From Dryocola sp. LX212 (GTDB lineage Bacteria > Pseudomonadota > Gammaproteobacteria > Enterobacterales > Enterobacteriaceae): 64,000 bases of DNA. The DNA is taken from positions 1,054,001 through 1,118,000 of the forward strand of contig CP167917.1 of assembly GCA_041504365.1 (NCBI GenBank), in the 5' to 3' direction. The notes beneath the pieces are model-generated. The model saw only the letters and a program-made list of their open reading frames with translations. It had not been told where the DNA came from and ran no database searches. The position numbers and the translations under genes are program-made. Of this stretch, positions 53,925-63,823 are shown piece after piece (positions within the stretch are counted from its first letter, which is position 1; each line of letters opens with the position of its first letter).

Positions 53925-55628
53925 TCAGTTCATCGAAGGCGGAGGGAGCCAGGCCTGAGTAAAATCGAACCAACCCCATGCGTTGAGTTCAATGCCGTTG
54001 ACCCCGGGCGGGGCGCTTATCTGGTAGCGGTAGTTAAACAGCGGCGTCACAATCGCCTCTTTCATCAGCGAGCTAAAGACATCTTTCAGGCCGGCATAGC
54101 GCGTTGCGTTATCGGGATGGATTTGCACCCCGTCAAGCGTAGCCTGAAGTCGCGCATACTGCGCCCCGGTCAGCAGGCGCGGCCAGAGAATATCGCTGCG
54201 TAGCCACTGTTCGAGGGTGTATTCCGGCGCTTCGCCAATCAGCCTGTCGCCCATCAGAATATCCGCATCATCCAGCGCCGCACAGTCCGCCCAGTTTTTG
54301 GCATCGTGGAAAATCAGCGTCAGTTCGCAGCCCAGCGCCGCCAGATGCTGTTTTATCTGCCGTGCCATGGCGTGCAGCTCCACCGGCAGATGGTAGATCA
54401 GCGTCAGCTTCGGCGGCAGCGCTACGTTTTCGAGGGTTTGCCATTCCGGGATGGTCCAGCCGGGGATCATCTCGGTGCTTGGGGTGATCAAGGACTCTTC
54501 CACCGGCAGCGTGGCAATCACCTCGTGCTTGCGCACAATCTGCATCAGCATTCTCGCCTGCTGCGGGGTCAGGCTGCCGTTCTGCTTGATGGCCAGATAG
54601 CAAAACCCCAGGCTGATGCTGTTGCTGACCGGGCGCAGGTGAACCAGATCGTCCTGCTGGCCAATGGCGATCTGCACCGGATGGCGACAGCTTGTTCCCA
54701 GCGCCGTGTCAAAAAGCGCGGGCGTGATCCAGTATTCAATCGCCTTCAGCAGCGGGTGGTTCAGGTGATAACTCTCGTGGCTTTCAATGCGTACGAGATT
54801 CTCCTGAAAGCTCGCAATGCGGAACGCGCCGCAGCCCAGCAGGGCGTCGTCGGGATGGGAGAGGCGGCTGCAGTAGCTCGCCAGCCGCCACGGCAGCCAG
54901 TAATCCGGACGATGCAGCACAAACTGCAGACACTGCGCGTGGGGCTGCTCGATCGTCTTAACGCTGATAAACAGGCGGCGCATGGCGGGCAGTGTTAACA
55001 GCATCAGCAGGCGCTGCTGCAGCTGCGAGGTTTGTACCGCCTCGCCGCTGTGCCAGTGCAGCGTCGACCGAATAAAGAAATGCCAGCTCAGGCCGTCGTC
55101 GGAAACCTGCCAGTGATGAGCAAGATCGGGCTGGGGCAGGGTGCTGTGGGTAACAAAGCGGGTGAGACCGGAAAAAACCTGCCCGGCCAGGTGCTGTTCT
55201 GCGCGCCCTGGCATAAAGCCCGGCTGCAGGGATTCGAGGGGACGATAGTACGGAATACGCAATGTAGGGGTGTCGTTTTGCCACTGGCCGCCCAGAAACG
55301 GCTGAAGCAGGTGGCGAAGCTGTTCTGGGGCGATCTGCGCCAGATCGAGCGCGTTCTGGTGCTGCCCTTTATGCAGCACTTCTTCCATCATGCTGGATCG
55401 CAGGCTTTCTGGCGTAACCAGGAAAGTCAGCTCTCCCCGCTTGCCGCGCCCGGACCGCGCCCGCCACGTAAGCCAGCCTGCTGCCTCCAGCTGGTTAAGC
55501 AGCGTACGAACGTGGCGCTCGCTGCAAAAGCAGCGTCCCGCCAGCTCGGCTACGGTCGCCTGCACGGGCTCACCCGCCGTGGGCTGCCACAGCCGTTGGT
55601 ACTGATTAAGTCGATTAAGCAGGCGCAT
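53925..55628 (-). CDS. ybaE: YbaE, SgrR-type regulator with solute-binding domain
   Basis: Predicted transcription factor that joins an N-terminal winged helix to an extracellular-solute-binding-protein type 5 domain, the architecture of SgrR. The ATG at 55628 gives MRLLNRLNQYQRLWQPTAG and 567 residues. The DNA-binding part (about 1-110) includes CFCSERHVRTLLNQLEAAGW. The ligand domain has PYYRPLESLQPGFMPGRAEQHL and later GEAPEYTLEQWL. There is no signal peptide, so the ligand domain works in the cytoplasm. Ligand and targets are unknown. It is divergent from cof with a 101-base shared promoter gap. Confidence 0.92.
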   Translation of the reverse strand: MRLLNRLNQYQRLWQPTAGEPVQATVAELAGRCFCSERHVRTLLNQLEAAGWLTWRARSGRGKRGELTFLVTPESLRSSMMEEVLHKGQHQNALDLAQIAPEQLRHLLQPFLGGQWQNDTPTLRIPYYRPLESLQPGFMPGRAEQHLAGQVFSGLTRFVTHSTLPQPDLAHHWQVSDDGLSWHFFIRSTLHWHSGEAVQTSQLQQRLLMLLTLPAMRRLFISVKTIEQPHAQCLQFVLHRPDYWLPWRLASYCSRLSHPDDALLGCGAFRIASFQENLVRIESHESYHLNHPLLKAIEYWITPALFDTALGTSCRHPVQIAIGQQDDLVHLRPVSNSISLGFCYLAIKQNGSLTPQQARMLMQIVRKHEVIATLPVEESLITPSTEMIPGWTIPEWQTLENVALPPKLTLIYHLPVELHAMARQIKQHLAALGCELTLIFHDAKNWADCAALDDADILMGDRLIGEAPEYTLEQWLRSDILWPRLLTGAQYARLQATLDGVQIHPDNATRYAGLKDVFSSLMKEAIVTPLFNYRYQISAPPGVNGIELNAWGWFDFTQAWLPPPSMN

Positions 55629-55729
55629 TGTTAAACCCGGAACAATTTTTTTAAAGTATTCACTATTAGTTCCGTATATGCCAGGCAATACTGGCAGCCA
55701 TGTTTGTAAGGCAAGTCTCAGGAGTTTGT

Positions 55730-56551
55730 ATGGCACGTCTGGCGGCATTTGATATGGATGGCACACTACTGATGCCGGACCATCACCTTGGTGAACAGAC
55801 CCTGCGCACGCTGAGGCGGCTGCGTAATGAAAGGCAGATGACGCTGGCCTTTGCCACTGGCCGCCACGTACTGGAGATGCGTCATGTCCTTGGCTCTATC
55901 GATCTTGATGCCTTTTTAATTACCGGCAACGGAACGCGTATTCACAGCATAGAAGGCGAGCTTCTGCACCGGCAGGATCTGACGCCGGACGCCGCCGGGA
56001 TCGTCATTCATCAGCCCTGGGATACAAAAGCCAGCATGCACGTGTTCAACGACACCGGCTGGCTGACGGAACACGAAATCCCGGAACTGCTTCACGCCCA
56101 TGTCTACAGCGGCTTCAGATACAGGCTCACCGACTTTAAGCGCCTGTCAATGGACGAGGTCACCAAAATTTGCTTCTGCGGCGATCACGAAGACCTCAGC
56201 CGCCTGAAAATTCAGCTTAGCGAGGCGCTAGGCGACAAAGCGTTTCTCTGCTTCTCGGCGACAGATTGTCTGGAAGTGCTGCCTGTTGGTTGCAACAAAG
56301 GCTCGGCGCTGGGCAAACTAAGCGAGCATCTTGGCATGACGCTTGAGGAGTGTATGGCGTTTGGCGACGCGATGAATGACCGGGAAATGCTTTCTTTAGT
56401 AGGACAAGGTCTGGTCATGGGCAACGCGATGACGCAGCTGAAAAATGAATTACCTCATCTGCCGGTTATTGGACACTGCAGTAACCAGGCGGTTTCGCAC
56501 TATTTGACGCATTGGCTGGATACACCAAACCTGACTTATTCCCCCGAATGA
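55730..56551 (+). CDS. cof: Cof, HAD-superfamily phosphatase
   Basis: Cof-type hydrolase of the haloacid dehalogenase superfamily; E. coli Cof hydrolyses HMP-PP, a thiamine precursor, and several sugar and cofactor phosphates. The ATG at 55730 gives [20 protein letters not shown] and 273 residues. Motif I is DMDGTLL (8-14), motif II the LITGNGT loop, motif III the lysine in [11 protein letters not shown], and motif [13 protein letters not shown] cap domain lies between. Transcribed alone; a terminator shared with cdsH follows. Confidence 0.95.
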   Translation: MARLAAFDMDGTLLMPDHHLGEQTLRTLRRLRNERQMTLAFATGRHVLEMRHVLGSIDLDAFLITGNGTRIHSIEGELLHRQDLTPDAAGIVIHQPWDTKASMHVFNDTGWLTEHEIPELLHAHVYSGFRYRLTDFKRLSMDEVTKICFCGDHEDLSRLKIQLSEALGDKAFLCFSATDCLEVLPVGCNKGSALGKLSEHLGMTLEECMAFGDAMNDREMLSLVGQGLVMGNAMTQLKNELPHLPVIGHCSNQAVSHYLTHWLDTPNLTYSPE

Positions 56552-56566
56552 CAAGGTATTTCAGCA

Positions 56567-56592
56567 GGCCGGGCGAGTACCCGGCCACTTTT
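56567..56592. terminator. Shared terminator of cof and cdsH
   Basis: GGCCGGG and CCCGGCC form a stem around CGAGTA between the convergent genes, with a T-run ACTTTTTT on the cof side. The cdsH stop codon starts just beside the T-run. Confidence 0.85.
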
Positions 56593-57639
56593 TTACTTCA
56601 TAAGATTCTGTAGCTCAGCTCGCCACGGCTGTAAATCCCCGATGTTCGCCTTAACCCACCCTTCGTTGTAATAGGTTTCCAGGTAGCGCTCGCCGCTGTC
56701 GCACAACAGCGTCACAATCGAACCCGTCCGGCCTTCCGTGCGCATACGTGCGGCCATATGCAATGCGCCCCACATATTCGTACCGGTCGAAGCGCCTACT
56801 TTGCGGCCCAGAACTGTTTCCAGCCACTGCATGGTAGCAACGCTGGCTGCGTCCGGCACGCGCATCATTTCATCGATAACGTCCGGAATAAACGACGGTT
56901 CGCAGCGCGGGCGGCCAATGCCTTCGATTTTGCTACCGATTTTACTGCTCAGGCTGCAGTCGCGCTGGTGCCAGTAGTCCAGAAAAACGGAGTTTAACGG
57001 GTCAACCACCAGCAGTTTTGTCGGGTGGCCCTGATAGCGAAGATAGCGACCAATTGTCGCGGAAGTGCCGCCCGTACCCGCACTCATGACAATGTAATCT
57101 GGTACCGGGTGCGGCTCATGGTCCATCTGGCGGAAAATGCTGTCGGCAATATTGTTGTTGCCGCGCCAGTCTGTTGCGCGCTCGGCGAAAGTGAACTGGT
57201 CCATATAGTGGCCGTTCAGCTCGCGGGCCAGCATTTCAGAGGCAGCATAGATTTCGCAGGCGCTCTCCACGAAGTGGCAGCGGCCGCCGTAAAACTCGAT
57301 CTGTTCGATTTTACGTTTTGCGGTGCAGGCGGGCATGACGGCGATAAACGGCAGGCCAAGCAGGCGCGCGAAATAGGCCTCAGAGACGGCGGTCGATCCC
57401 GAGGATGCTTCAATGATGGTCGTGCCTTTGTTGATCCAGCCGTTACACAAGCCGTACAGAAACAGCGAGCGCGCCAGACGATGCTTAAGGCTGCCCGTCG
57501 GATGAGTACTTTCATCTTTCAGATACAGCTGAATACCCGGAAAAGCAGGCGAAGCCAGGCGGATGAGATGCGTGTCTGCCGAGCGCTGATAATCGGCGTT
57601 AATTTCACTGATGGCGTGGTTTACCCAGCTACTGGTCAT
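56593..57639 (-). CDS. cdsH: PLP-dependent cysteine desulfhydrase (CdsH-type)
   Basis: Fold-type II pyridoxal-phosphate enzyme of the cysteine synthase family. In Salmonella the gene at this place (STM0458, cdsH, as I recall) degrades L-cysteine to pyruvate, ammonia and sulfide. 348 residues. The PLP lysine lies in [12 protein letters not shown] (about residue 53), the substrate loop is [16 protein letters not shown], and the phosphate-binding glycine loop is [14 protein letters not shown]. Cysteine [12 protein letters not shown] near the end matches the family. It is divergent from ybaO, a regulator known to respond to cysteine. E. coli K-12 has no gene here. Confidence 0.9.
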   Translation of the reverse strand: MTSSWVNHAISEINADYQRSADTHLIRLASPAFPGIQLYLKDESTHPTGSLKHRLARSLFLYGLCNGWINKGTTIIEASSGSTAVSEAYFARLLGLPFIAVMPACTAKRKIEQIEFYGGRCHFVESACEIYAASEMLARELNGHYMDQFTFAERATDWRGNNNIADSIFRQMDHEPHPVPDYIVMSAGTGGTSATIGRYLRYQGHPTKLLVVDPLNSVFLDYWHQRDCSLSSKIGSKIEGIGRPRCEPSFIPDVIDEMMRVPDAASVATMQWLETVLGRKVGASTGTNMWGALHMAARMRTEGRTGSIVTLLCDSGERYLETYYNEGWVKANIGDLQPWRAELQNLMK

Positions 57640-57727
57640 GGTTAGGATCCGTTTGTCTTTTTGTGCCTAGCGTAAAGCAAAATCGGGATAAAAAAGTTGC
57701 CATTTAACCTGTTCAGCGCTTTCATTA

Positions 57728-57742
57728 GAGAAAACCTTTCTC
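57728..57742. promoter_or_regulatory. Inverted repeat between cdsH and ybaO
   Basis: GAGAAA-ACC-TTTCTC is a short perfect inverted repeat 12 bases before the ybaO ATG. It is a possible site for YbaO itself, offered as a low-confidence suggestion. Confidence 0.3.
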
Positions 57743-57754
57743 CTGAAGACCCCC

Positions 57755-58219
57755 ATGTTAGATAAAATTGACCGTAAGCTGCTTTCCTTGCTGCAGGAAG
57801 ACTGCACCCTCTCTTTGCAGGCGCTGGCGGATGCCGTTAATCTGACCACCACGCCCTGCTGGAAGCGCCTGAAAAAACTTGAGGACGACGGCATCGTGCG
57901 GGGAAAAGTCGCGCTGCTGGACCCCGAAAAGCTCGGCCTTGGCCTGACCGCTTTCGTTCTGATCAAAACCCAGCAGCACAGCAGTGACTGGTACTGCAAG
58001 TTTGTCGCCGTGGTAGCTGATATGCCCGAGGTGCTTGGCTTCTGGCGCATGGCCGGGGAGTATGACTACCTGATGCGTGTCCAGGTAGCGGACATGAAAC
58101 GTTACGACGACTTTTACAAGCGGCTGGTCAACGGTATCCCCGGTTTAACTGATGTGACTTCGAGTTTCGCCATGGAACAGATAAAATACACGACAGCTTT
58201 GCCGATAAGCAGCATATAA
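57755..58219 (+). CDS. ybaO: Lrp-family cysteine-responsive regulator YbaO (DecR/CyuR)
   Basis: Lrp/AsnC-type regulator that senses cysteine and activates cysteine-degrading genes: cdsH in Salmonella, and yhaOM (cyuPA) in E. coli. 154 residues. N-terminal helix-turn-helix (about 1-60) with [20 protein letters not shown] and [20 protein letters not shown]-terminal RAM domain follows (about 65-145) with [21 protein letters not shown]. It faces cdsH across a 115-base gap, the arrangement expected of an activator and its target. Confidence 0.95.
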   Translation: MLDKIDRKLLSLLQEDCTLSLQALADAVNLTTTPCWKRLKKLEDDGIVRGKVALLDPEKLGLGLTAFVLIKTQQHSSDWYCKFVAVVADMPEVLGFWRMAGEYDYLMRVQVADMKRYDDFYKRLVNGIPGLTDVTSSFAMEQIKYTTALPISSI

Positions 58220-58274
58220 CCCTGCTTTAAGGCGCTTCTTATTAGTTAATTATCCAGTTACTCAGGAATATCGC

Positions 58275-60050
58275 GTGCGATTATTTGCTCAATTAAGCTG
58301 GTACTTCACCCGGGAGTGGCGACGCTATCTCGGGGCGGTGGCCCTGCTTATCATCATTGCTGTTCTGCAGCTCGTGCCGCCGAAGCTGGTAGGGGTGATT
58401 GTGGACGGCGTGACCTCGCAAAGCCTTTCGGGCCAGCAGGTGCTGATGTGGCTTGGGGTGATGATTGCCATTGCCATCGTCGTCTACATGCTGCGCTATG
58501 TGTGGCGCGTGCTGCTGTTCGGGGCGTCCTATCAGCTTGCCGTGGAACTGCGCGAGGATTATTACCGCCAGCTCAGCCGCCAGCATCCGGAATTTTACCT
58601 GCGCCACCGCACGGGCGATCTTATGGCGCGCGCAACGAACGATGTCGATCGCGTGGTCTTCGCGGCGGGCGAGGGCGTGCTCACGCTGGTCGATTCGCTG
58701 GTCATGGGCCTCGCGGTGCTGATTGTGATGTCCACGCAAATCAGCTGGGAGCTGACTCTGCTTTCCTTATTACCTATGCCGGTGATGGCTATTGTCATCA
58801 AACGCTACGGCGATCAGCTTCACCAGCGCTTCAAGCTGGCGCAGGCGGCGTTCTCAACGCTTAACGACCGCACCCAGGAGAGCCTGACCAGTATCCGCAT
58901 GATCAAAGCTTTTGGCCTGGAAGACCGGCAGTCGGCGCTGTTTGCCGCCGAAGCGCAGGATGCGGGCAAGAAGAACATGCGGGTAGCGCGGGTGGATGCC
59001 CGCTTTGATCCGACGATTTATATCGCCATCGGCACGGCTAACCTGCTGGCGGTGGGCGGCGGCAGCTGGATGGTGATGCAGGGCACGCTGACGCTCGGGC
59101 AGCTCACCAGCTTCGTGATGTATCTGGGGCTGATGATCTGGCCCATGCTGGCGCTGGCGTGGATGTTTAATATCGTCGAGCGCGGCAGCGCGGCGTACAG
59201 CCGTATCCGCAGCATGCTGGCGGAGGCGCCATCTGTGACGGACGGTGAGAAACTGGCGCCGGAAGGCCGCGGCACGGTGCAGGTTAATATTCGTGCGTTC
59301 CACTATCCGCAAACCGCTAAGCCTACGCTTGAGAACGTCTCGTTTACCCTTAAGCCGGGCGGCATGCTGGGCCTGTGTGGCCCAACCGGGGCGGGTAAAA
59401 GCACCATCCTGTCGCTGATTCAGCGCCACTTTGATATCGACCAGGGGGACATTCGCTTCCACGACGTTCCCCTCGTGCAAATGAAGCTCGACGCCTGGCG
59501 CAGCCGCCTTGCGGTGGTGAACCAGACGCCGTTCCTCTTCTCCGACACGGTGGCCAGCAATATTGCCCTCGGCAAGCCAAACGCAACTCAGGAAGAGATT
59601 GAGCACGTTGCAAGGCTTGCGAGCGTTCATGAGGATATCCTGCGCCTGCCGCAGGGTTACGAAACCGAAGTCGGCGAGCGCGGCGTGATGCTCTCCGGCG
59701 GGCAGAAACAGCGTATCTCCATTGCCCGCGCGCTGCTGCTGGATGCGGAAATCCTGATTCTGGACGATGCGCTTTCGGCGGTGGACGGGCGCACGGAGCA
59801 TGACATTCTTCACAACCTGCGCCAGTGGGGCGAGAACCGCACGGTGATTATCAGCGCGCACCGTTTATCCGCGTTGACCGAAGCGAGCGAGATCCTGGTG
59901 ATGCAGCACGGGCATATCGCCCAGCGCGGTAGCCACGATGCGCTGGCGTCGCAGCCCGGCTGGTATCGCGATATGTATCGTTATCAGCAGCTTGAGGCGG
60001 CGCTGGACGATGCGCCGGTACAGGCCGATGAGGAGGTCGCCCGTGCGTAA
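58275..60050 (+). CDS. mdlA: ABC exporter half-transporter MdlA
   Basis: Half of a multidrug-type (MsbA-like) ABC exporter that pairs with MdlB; substrate not known. A GTG at 58275 gives [20 protein letters not shown] and 591 residues. Six membrane helices (about 15-310) precede the ATPase domain: Walker [10 protein letters not shown] at about 369-377, signature LSGGQKQR at about 473-480, Walker [14 protein letters not shown], with aspartate in place of the usual catalytic glutamate. The aspartate is also present in E. coli MdlA, so this half-site is probably degenerate. Overlaps mdlB by eight bases. Confidence 0.96.
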   Translation: MRLFAQLSWYFTREWRRYLGAVALLIIIAVLQLVPPKLVGVIVDGVTSQSLSGQQVLMWLGVMIAIAIVVYMLRYVWRVLLFGASYQLAVELREDYYRQLSRQHPEFYLRHRTGDLMARATNDVDRVVFAAGEGVLTLVDSLVMGLAVLIVMSTQISWELTLLSLLPMPVMAIVIKRYGDQLHQRFKLAQAAFSTLNDRTQESLTSIRMIKAFGLEDRQSALFAAEAQDAGKKNMRVARVDARFDPTIYIAIGTANLLAVGGGSWMVMQGTLTLGQLTSFVMYLGLMIWPMLALAWMFNIVERGSAAYSRIRSMLAEAPSVTDGEKLAPEGRGTVQVNIRAFHYPQTAKPTLENVSFTLKPGGMLGLCGPTGAGKSTILSLIQRHFDIDQGDIRFHDVPLVQMKLDAWRSRLAVVNQTPFLFSDTVASNIALGKPNATQEEIEHVARLASVHEDILRLPQGYETEVGERGVMLSGGQKQRISIARALLLDAEILILDDALSAVDGRTEHDILHNLRQWGENRTVIISAHRLSALTEASEILVMQHGHIAQRGSHDALASQPGWYRDMYRYQQLEAALDDAPVQADEEVARA

Positions 60051-61821
60051 ATTAACGAAGCAGTGGCCGACCATTAAACGCCTGCTGGCGTACGGCTCTC
60101 CGTGGCGCAAGCCGCTGGCGGGCGCGGTGGTGATGCTGTGGATTGCCGCTGCGGCGGAAGTGACCGGGCCGATTCTGGTCAGCTACTTTATCGACAACAT
60201 CGTTTCCGAAAACAGGCTGCCGGTTGCACTGGTGGCCGGGCTGGCAACGGCTTATCTGCTGCTTTCTGTTACCGCTGCGGGCCTGCACTACTGGCAGGCG
60301 CTGCTGTTTAACCAAGCCGCGGTCGGCGTGGTGCAGCAGCTGCGGATGGACGTCATGGACGCGGCGCTGCGCCAGCCGCTGAGCGCGTTTGATACCCAGC
60401 CGGTCGGGCAGCTGATTTCACGCGTTACTAACGATACGGAAGTGATTCGCGACCTTTACGTCACGGTTGTCGCAACGGTACTGCGCAGCGCGGCGCTGAT
60501 TGGCGCGATGCTGGTGGCGATGTTCAGCCTCGACTGGCGCATGGCGCTGGTAGCGGTGACTATCTTCCCGGCGGTGCTGATTGTGATGGTGATTTACCAG
60601 CGCTACAGCACGCCTATTGTCCGCCGCGTGCGCAGCTACCTGGCGGACATCAACGACGGCTTCAACGAAGTCATCAACGGCATGAGCGTGATCCAGCAGT
60701 TCCGCCAGCAGGCGCGTTTTGGCGAACGCATGGGGGAGGCGAGCCGCTCGCATTATCTGGCGCGCATGCAGACCCTGCGTCTGGACGGCTTCCTGCTGAG
60801 GCCGCTTCTGAGCCTGTTCTCTGCGCTGGTGCTGTGCGGGCTGCTGATGCTGTTCGGCTTCACCTCGGTGGGCACCATCGAAGTCGGCGTGCTTTACGCC
60901 TTCATCAACTATTTAGGCCGTCTTAACGAGCCGCTGATCGAACTGACTACCCAGCAGTCGATGCTGCAGCAGGCGGTGGTGGCCGGTGAGCGGGTGTTTG
61001 AGCTGATGGACGGCAAGCGCCAGGATTACGGCCATGACGAGCAGCCGCTGCAAAGCGGCCGCATCGAGGTGGATAACGTCTCCTTTGCCTACCGTGGCGA
61101 TCGGCTGGTGCTTCAGGATATCAATCTGGACGTGCCGTCGCGCAGCTTCGTGGCGCTGGTGGGGCATACCGGCAGCGGCAAAAGCACCCTCGCGAACCTG
61201 CTGATGGGCTATTACCCGCTGACACGCGGTGAAATTCGTCTGGATGGTCGCCCGCTCGATACGCTGAGCCACGGCACGCTTCGTCGCGGCGTGGCGATGG
61301 TACAGCAGGATCCGGTGGTGATGGCGGATTCGTTCTTTGTTAACGTCACGCTCGGGCGCGACATCAGCGAAGAGGCCGTATGGCAGGCGCTAGAAACCGT
61401 GCAGCTTGCGGATCTGGCCCGCACGATGGTTGACGGTATACACACGCGTCTGGGGGAGCAGGGCAACAATCTCTCGGTGGGGCAGAAGCAGCTGCTGGCC
61501 ATGGCCCGCGTGCTGGTGGAGGCTCCGCAGATCCTGATTCTGGATGAGGCAACGGCGAATATCGACTCCGGTACCGAGCAGGCTATTCAGCAGGCGTTAG
61601 CCGCCATCCGCGAGCACACTACGCTTGTGGTGATTGCCCACCGTCTGTCGACCATTACCGACGCGGATACCATTCTGGTTCTGCATCGCGGGCAGGCGGT
61701 GGAGCGGGGCACCCACAGCGAACTTCTGGCGGCGGAAGGGCGCTACTGGCAGATGTATCAGCTCCAGCTTGTCGGTGAAGAACTTGCGGCGGCTACCCGC
61801 GAGGAGTCGCTCACCGCCTGA
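60043..61821 (+). CDS. mdlB: ABC exporter half-transporter MdlB
   Basis: Partner of MdlA. A GTG at 60043, with AGGAGG nearby inside mdlA, gives [20 protein letters not shown] (read as Met) and 592 residues. The membrane domain covers about 20-320. The ATPase domain has Walker [10 protein letters not shown] (from residue 374), LSVGQKQ signature (from 477) and Walker [15 protein letters not shown] with the normal catalytic glutamate. A longer frame starting inside mdlA (59938) adds unrelated residues. The pairing of one aspartate site with one glutamate site suggests an asymmetric heterodimer. Confidence 0.96.
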   Translation: MRKLTKQWPTIKRLLAYGSPWRKPLAGAVVMLWIAAAAEVTGPILVSYFIDNIVSENRLPVALVAGLATAYLLLSVTAAGLHYWQALLFNQAAVGVVQQLRMDVMDAALRQPLSAFDTQPVGQLISRVTNDTEVIRDLYVTVVATVLRSAALIGAMLVAMFSLDWRMALVAVTIFPAVLIVMVIYQRYSTPIVRRVRSYLADINDGFNEVINGMSVIQQFRQQARFGERMGEASRSHYLARMQTLRLDGFLLRPLLSLFSALVLCGLLMLFGFTSVGTIEVGVLYAFINYLGRLNEPLIELTTQQSMLQQAVVAGERVFELMDGKRQDYGHDEQPLQSGRIEVDNVSFAYRGDRLVLQDINLDVPSRSFVALVGHTGSGKSTLANLLMGYYPLTRGEIRLDGRPLDTLSHGTLRRGVAMVQQDPVVMADSFFVNVTLGRDISEEAVWQALETVQLADLARTMVDGIHTRLGEQGNNLSVGQKQLLAMARVLVEAPQILILDEATANIDSGTEQAIQQALAAIREHTTLVVIAHRLSTITDADTILVLHRGQAVERGTHSELLAAEGRYWQMYQLQLVGEELAAATREESLTA

Positions 61822-61876
61822 TGCACCACAATCACGCATAAATCCAGTGGCTATCGCCGCTGGTGCAAAAATGAAA

Positions 61877-61908
61877 CGCACCCTGCACCAGCATGGTGCG
61901 TTTTTTCT
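61877..61908 (+). terminator. Intrinsic terminator after mdlB
   Basis: CGCACC and GGTGCG form a stem around CTGCACCAGCAT, with an alternative inner pairing GCACCA-GCATGGTGC, then six T. It shares bases with the NtrC-type palindrome at 61884-61900. Confidence 0.75.
61884..61900. promoter_or_regulatory. NtrC-type enhancer upstream of glnK
   Basis: TGCACCAGCATGGTGCG matches the NtrC consensus TGCACYA-N3-TGGTGCA with one change at the last base. It is about 107 bases upstream of the sigma-54 -24 element, the usual enhancer distance. It overlaps the mdlB terminator stem. Confidence 0.72.
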
Positions 61909-62006
61909 TGCCAGGAACATTCTGAATCTGCCTCCTGCCTTCCGACCGCAGAAACACCCCGCAAAGCGCCTGCCTGGCCCTGTGAATCGCGCCCGAATTT
62001 CATTTC

Positions 62007-62022
62007 TGGCACGGGGCTTGCT
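62007..62022 (+). promoter_or_regulatory. Sigma-54 promoter of glnK-amtB
   Basis: TGGCACGGGGCTTGCT is a near-perfect sigma-54 promoter: GG at -24 and GC at -12 with ten bases between. It lies 56 bases before the glnK ATG. Confidence 0.92.
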
Positions 62023-62077
62023 TTACCTCTTCCAGTGCTGCTGAGCATCAACCCATTGTCTGACTGGAGGGGAATCT

Positions 62078-62416
62078 ATGAAGCTGGTTACCGTGGTAAT
62101 CAAACCATTTAAACTCGAAGACGTTCGCGAGGCGCTGTCTGTAATCGGCATCCAGGGGCTGACCGTAACCGAAGTAAAAGGGTTCGGGCGTCAGAAGGGG
62201 CATGCCGAGCTTTACCGCGGTGCGGAGTACAGCGTTAACTTTCTGCCAAAAGTGAAAATTGATGTCGCCATTGCCGATGACCAGCTCGACGAAGTGATCG
62301 ATGTCATCAGCAAAGCCGCCTACACCGGGAAAATCGGTGATGGCAAAATTTTCGTTGCCGAGCTGCAACGCGTGATCCGTATTCGTACCGGCGAAGCCGA
62401 CGAAGCTGCGCTGTAA
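62078..62416 (+). CDS. glnK: PII signal protein GlnK
   Basis: Nitrogen-status signal protein that plugs the AmtB ammonium channel when ammonium is plentiful and is uridylylated under nitrogen limitation. 112 residues, as in E. coli. The T-loop contains the uridylylation site Y51 in GAEYSVNFLPK. The B-loop and C-loop appear as KIGDGKIFV and VIRIRTGEADEAAL. The sigma-54 promoter and NtrC site upstream show control by nitrogen limitation. amtB follows 31 bases later in the same operon. Confidence 0.98.
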   Translation: MKLVTVVIKPFKLEDVREALSVIGIQGLTVTEVKGFGRQKGHAELYRGAEYSVNFLPKVKIDVAIADDQLDEVIDVISKAAYTGKIGDGKIFVAELQRVIRIRTGEADEAAL

Positions 62417-62447
62417 CGCCTCCCCAATCGTGAAAGGGACAGAAAAA

Positions 62448-63734
62448 ATGAAGAAATTTGCCTCTGCGTTAGGCGTCGTAGCCCTGGCGCTTGCGCCATC
62501 CCTGGCTTTCGCCGCTCCGGCCGTTGCTGATAAAGCAGACAACGCCTTTATGATGATTTGCACCGCGCTGGTGCTGTTTATGACCGTACCGGGGCTGGCG
62601 CTGTTTTACGGCGGCCTGATTCGCTCTAAAAACGTGCTTTCCATGCTGACGCAGGTGACGGTGACTTTTGCGATGGTCTGCGTGCTGTGGGTGGTTTACG
62701 GCTATTCGCTGGCCTTCGGAACCGGCGGCAGCTTCTTTGGTAACTTAGACTGGGTGATGCTCAAGAATATCGAGCTGAAAGCGCTGATGGGATCGTTCTA
62801 TCAGTACATTCACGTCGCGTTCCAGGGCTCTTTTGCCTGTATTACCGTCGGGCTGATTGTCGGCGCGCTGGCCGAACGTATTAAGTTCTCTGCGGTGCTG
62901 ATCTTTGTGCTGGTCTGGCTGACGCTCTCCTACGTGCCGATCGCACATATGGTATGGGGCGGCGGTCTGCTGGCATCCCACGGCGCGATGGACTTTGCGG
63001 GCGGTACGGTTGTTCACATCAACGCAGCGGTGGCGGGCCTTGTAGGCGCTTACCTGGTTGGCAAGCGCGTAGGCTACGGCAAAGAGGCATTCAAGCCTCA
63101 CAACCTGCCGATGGTCTTTACCGGCACCGCGATCCTCTACTTCGGCTGGTTTGGCTTTAACGCAGGCTCCGCAAGCGCGGCTAACGAAATCGCCGCTCTG
63201 GCATTCGTTAACACGGTTGTGGCGACGGCTGCGGCAGTCCTCGGCTGGGTGTTCGGCGAGTGGGCGCTGCGTGGTAAACCTTCTCTGCTGGGTGCCTGTT
63301 CCGGTGCTATCGCTGGCCTGGTTGGTATCACGCCGGCGTGTGGTTATGTAGGCGTCGGCGGTGCGCTGATTGTGGGTATCGTGGCGGGTCTGGCTGGTCT
63401 GTGGGGCGTAACGCTGCTGAAAAAATGGCTGCGAGTAGATGACCCCTGCGACGTGTTCGGCGTCCACGGCGTCTGCGGCATCGTAGGCTGCATCATGACC
63501 GGCATCTTCGCCTCAACGACTTTGGGCGGCGTAGGCTACGCGGAAGGCGTAAGCATGGGCCATCAGGTGCTGGTGCAGCTGGAGAGCATCGGTCTGACCA
63601 TCGTCTGGTCCGCCGTTGTTGCTTTCATCGGCTTCAAGGTGGCCGACCTGACCGTCGGACTGCGCGTACCGGAAGAGCAGGAGCGCGAAGGCCTGGACGT
63701 CAACAGCCACGGCGAGAACGCTTACAACGCGTAA
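62448..63734 (+). CDS. amtB: Ammonium transporter AmtB
   Basis: Trimeric inner-membrane ammonium channel. The ATG at 62448, after AAAGGGACAGAAAA, gives MKKFASALGVVALALAPSLAFA, a cleavable signal peptide of 22 residues, and 428 residues in total, as in E. coli. Eleven helices. The twin histidines H168 and H318, the Phe gate F107/F215 and W148 of the entry site all fall in conserved segments (for example YIHVAFQGSFACITVG, FAGGTVVHINAAVAG, VFGVHGVCGIVG). The C-terminal VPEEQEREGLDVNSHGENAYNA binds GlnK. Confidence 0.98.
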   Translation: MKKFASALGVVALALAPSLAFAAPAVADKADNAFMMICTALVLFMTVPGLALFYGGLIRSKNVLSMLTQVTVTFAMVCVLWVVYGYSLAFGTGGSFFGNLDWVMLKNIELKALMGSFYQYIHVAFQGSFACITVGLIVGALAERIKFSAVLIFVLVWLTLSYVPIAHMVWGGGLLASHGAMDFAGGTVVHINAAVAGLVGAYLVGKRVGYGKEAFKPHNLPMVFTGTAILYFGWFGFNAGSASAANEIAALAFVNTVVATAAAVLGWVFGEWALRGKPSLLGACSGAIAGLVGITPACGYVGVGGALIVGIVAGLAGLWGVTLLKKWLRVDDPCDVFGVHGVCGIVGCIMTGIFASTTLGGVGYAEGVSMGHQVLVQLESIGLTIVWSAVVAFIGFKVADLTVGLRVPEEQEREGLDVNSHGENAYNA

Positions 63735-63743
63735 TGGTCAGAA

Positions 63744-63775
63744 TAAAAAAGGCGGAACATATGTTCCGCCTTTTT
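63744..63775. terminator. Bidirectional terminator between amtB and tesB
   Basis: AAAAAAGGCGGAACAT and ATGTTCCGCCTTTTT form a perfect 14-base-pair or longer stem, with A-run before and T-run after, suiting both convergent genes. Confidence 0.93.
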
Positions 63776-63787
63776 GCATTTAAAATC

Positions 63788-63819
63788 GTAGGTCGGATAA
63801 GCGCAGCGTCATCCGACAC
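63788..63819. repeat. Single REP-type unit between amtB and tesB
   Basis: GTAGGTCGGATAAGCG..CGTCATCCGACAC is one complete palindromic unit of the same type as the other five loci in this window. Confidence 0.85.
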
Positions 63820-63823
63820 GTTC

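Noticed and set aside
58854-59861. A 335-codon open frame opposite mdlA
   Set aside because: Antisense to the ATPase domain; composition is that of reversed coding sequence.
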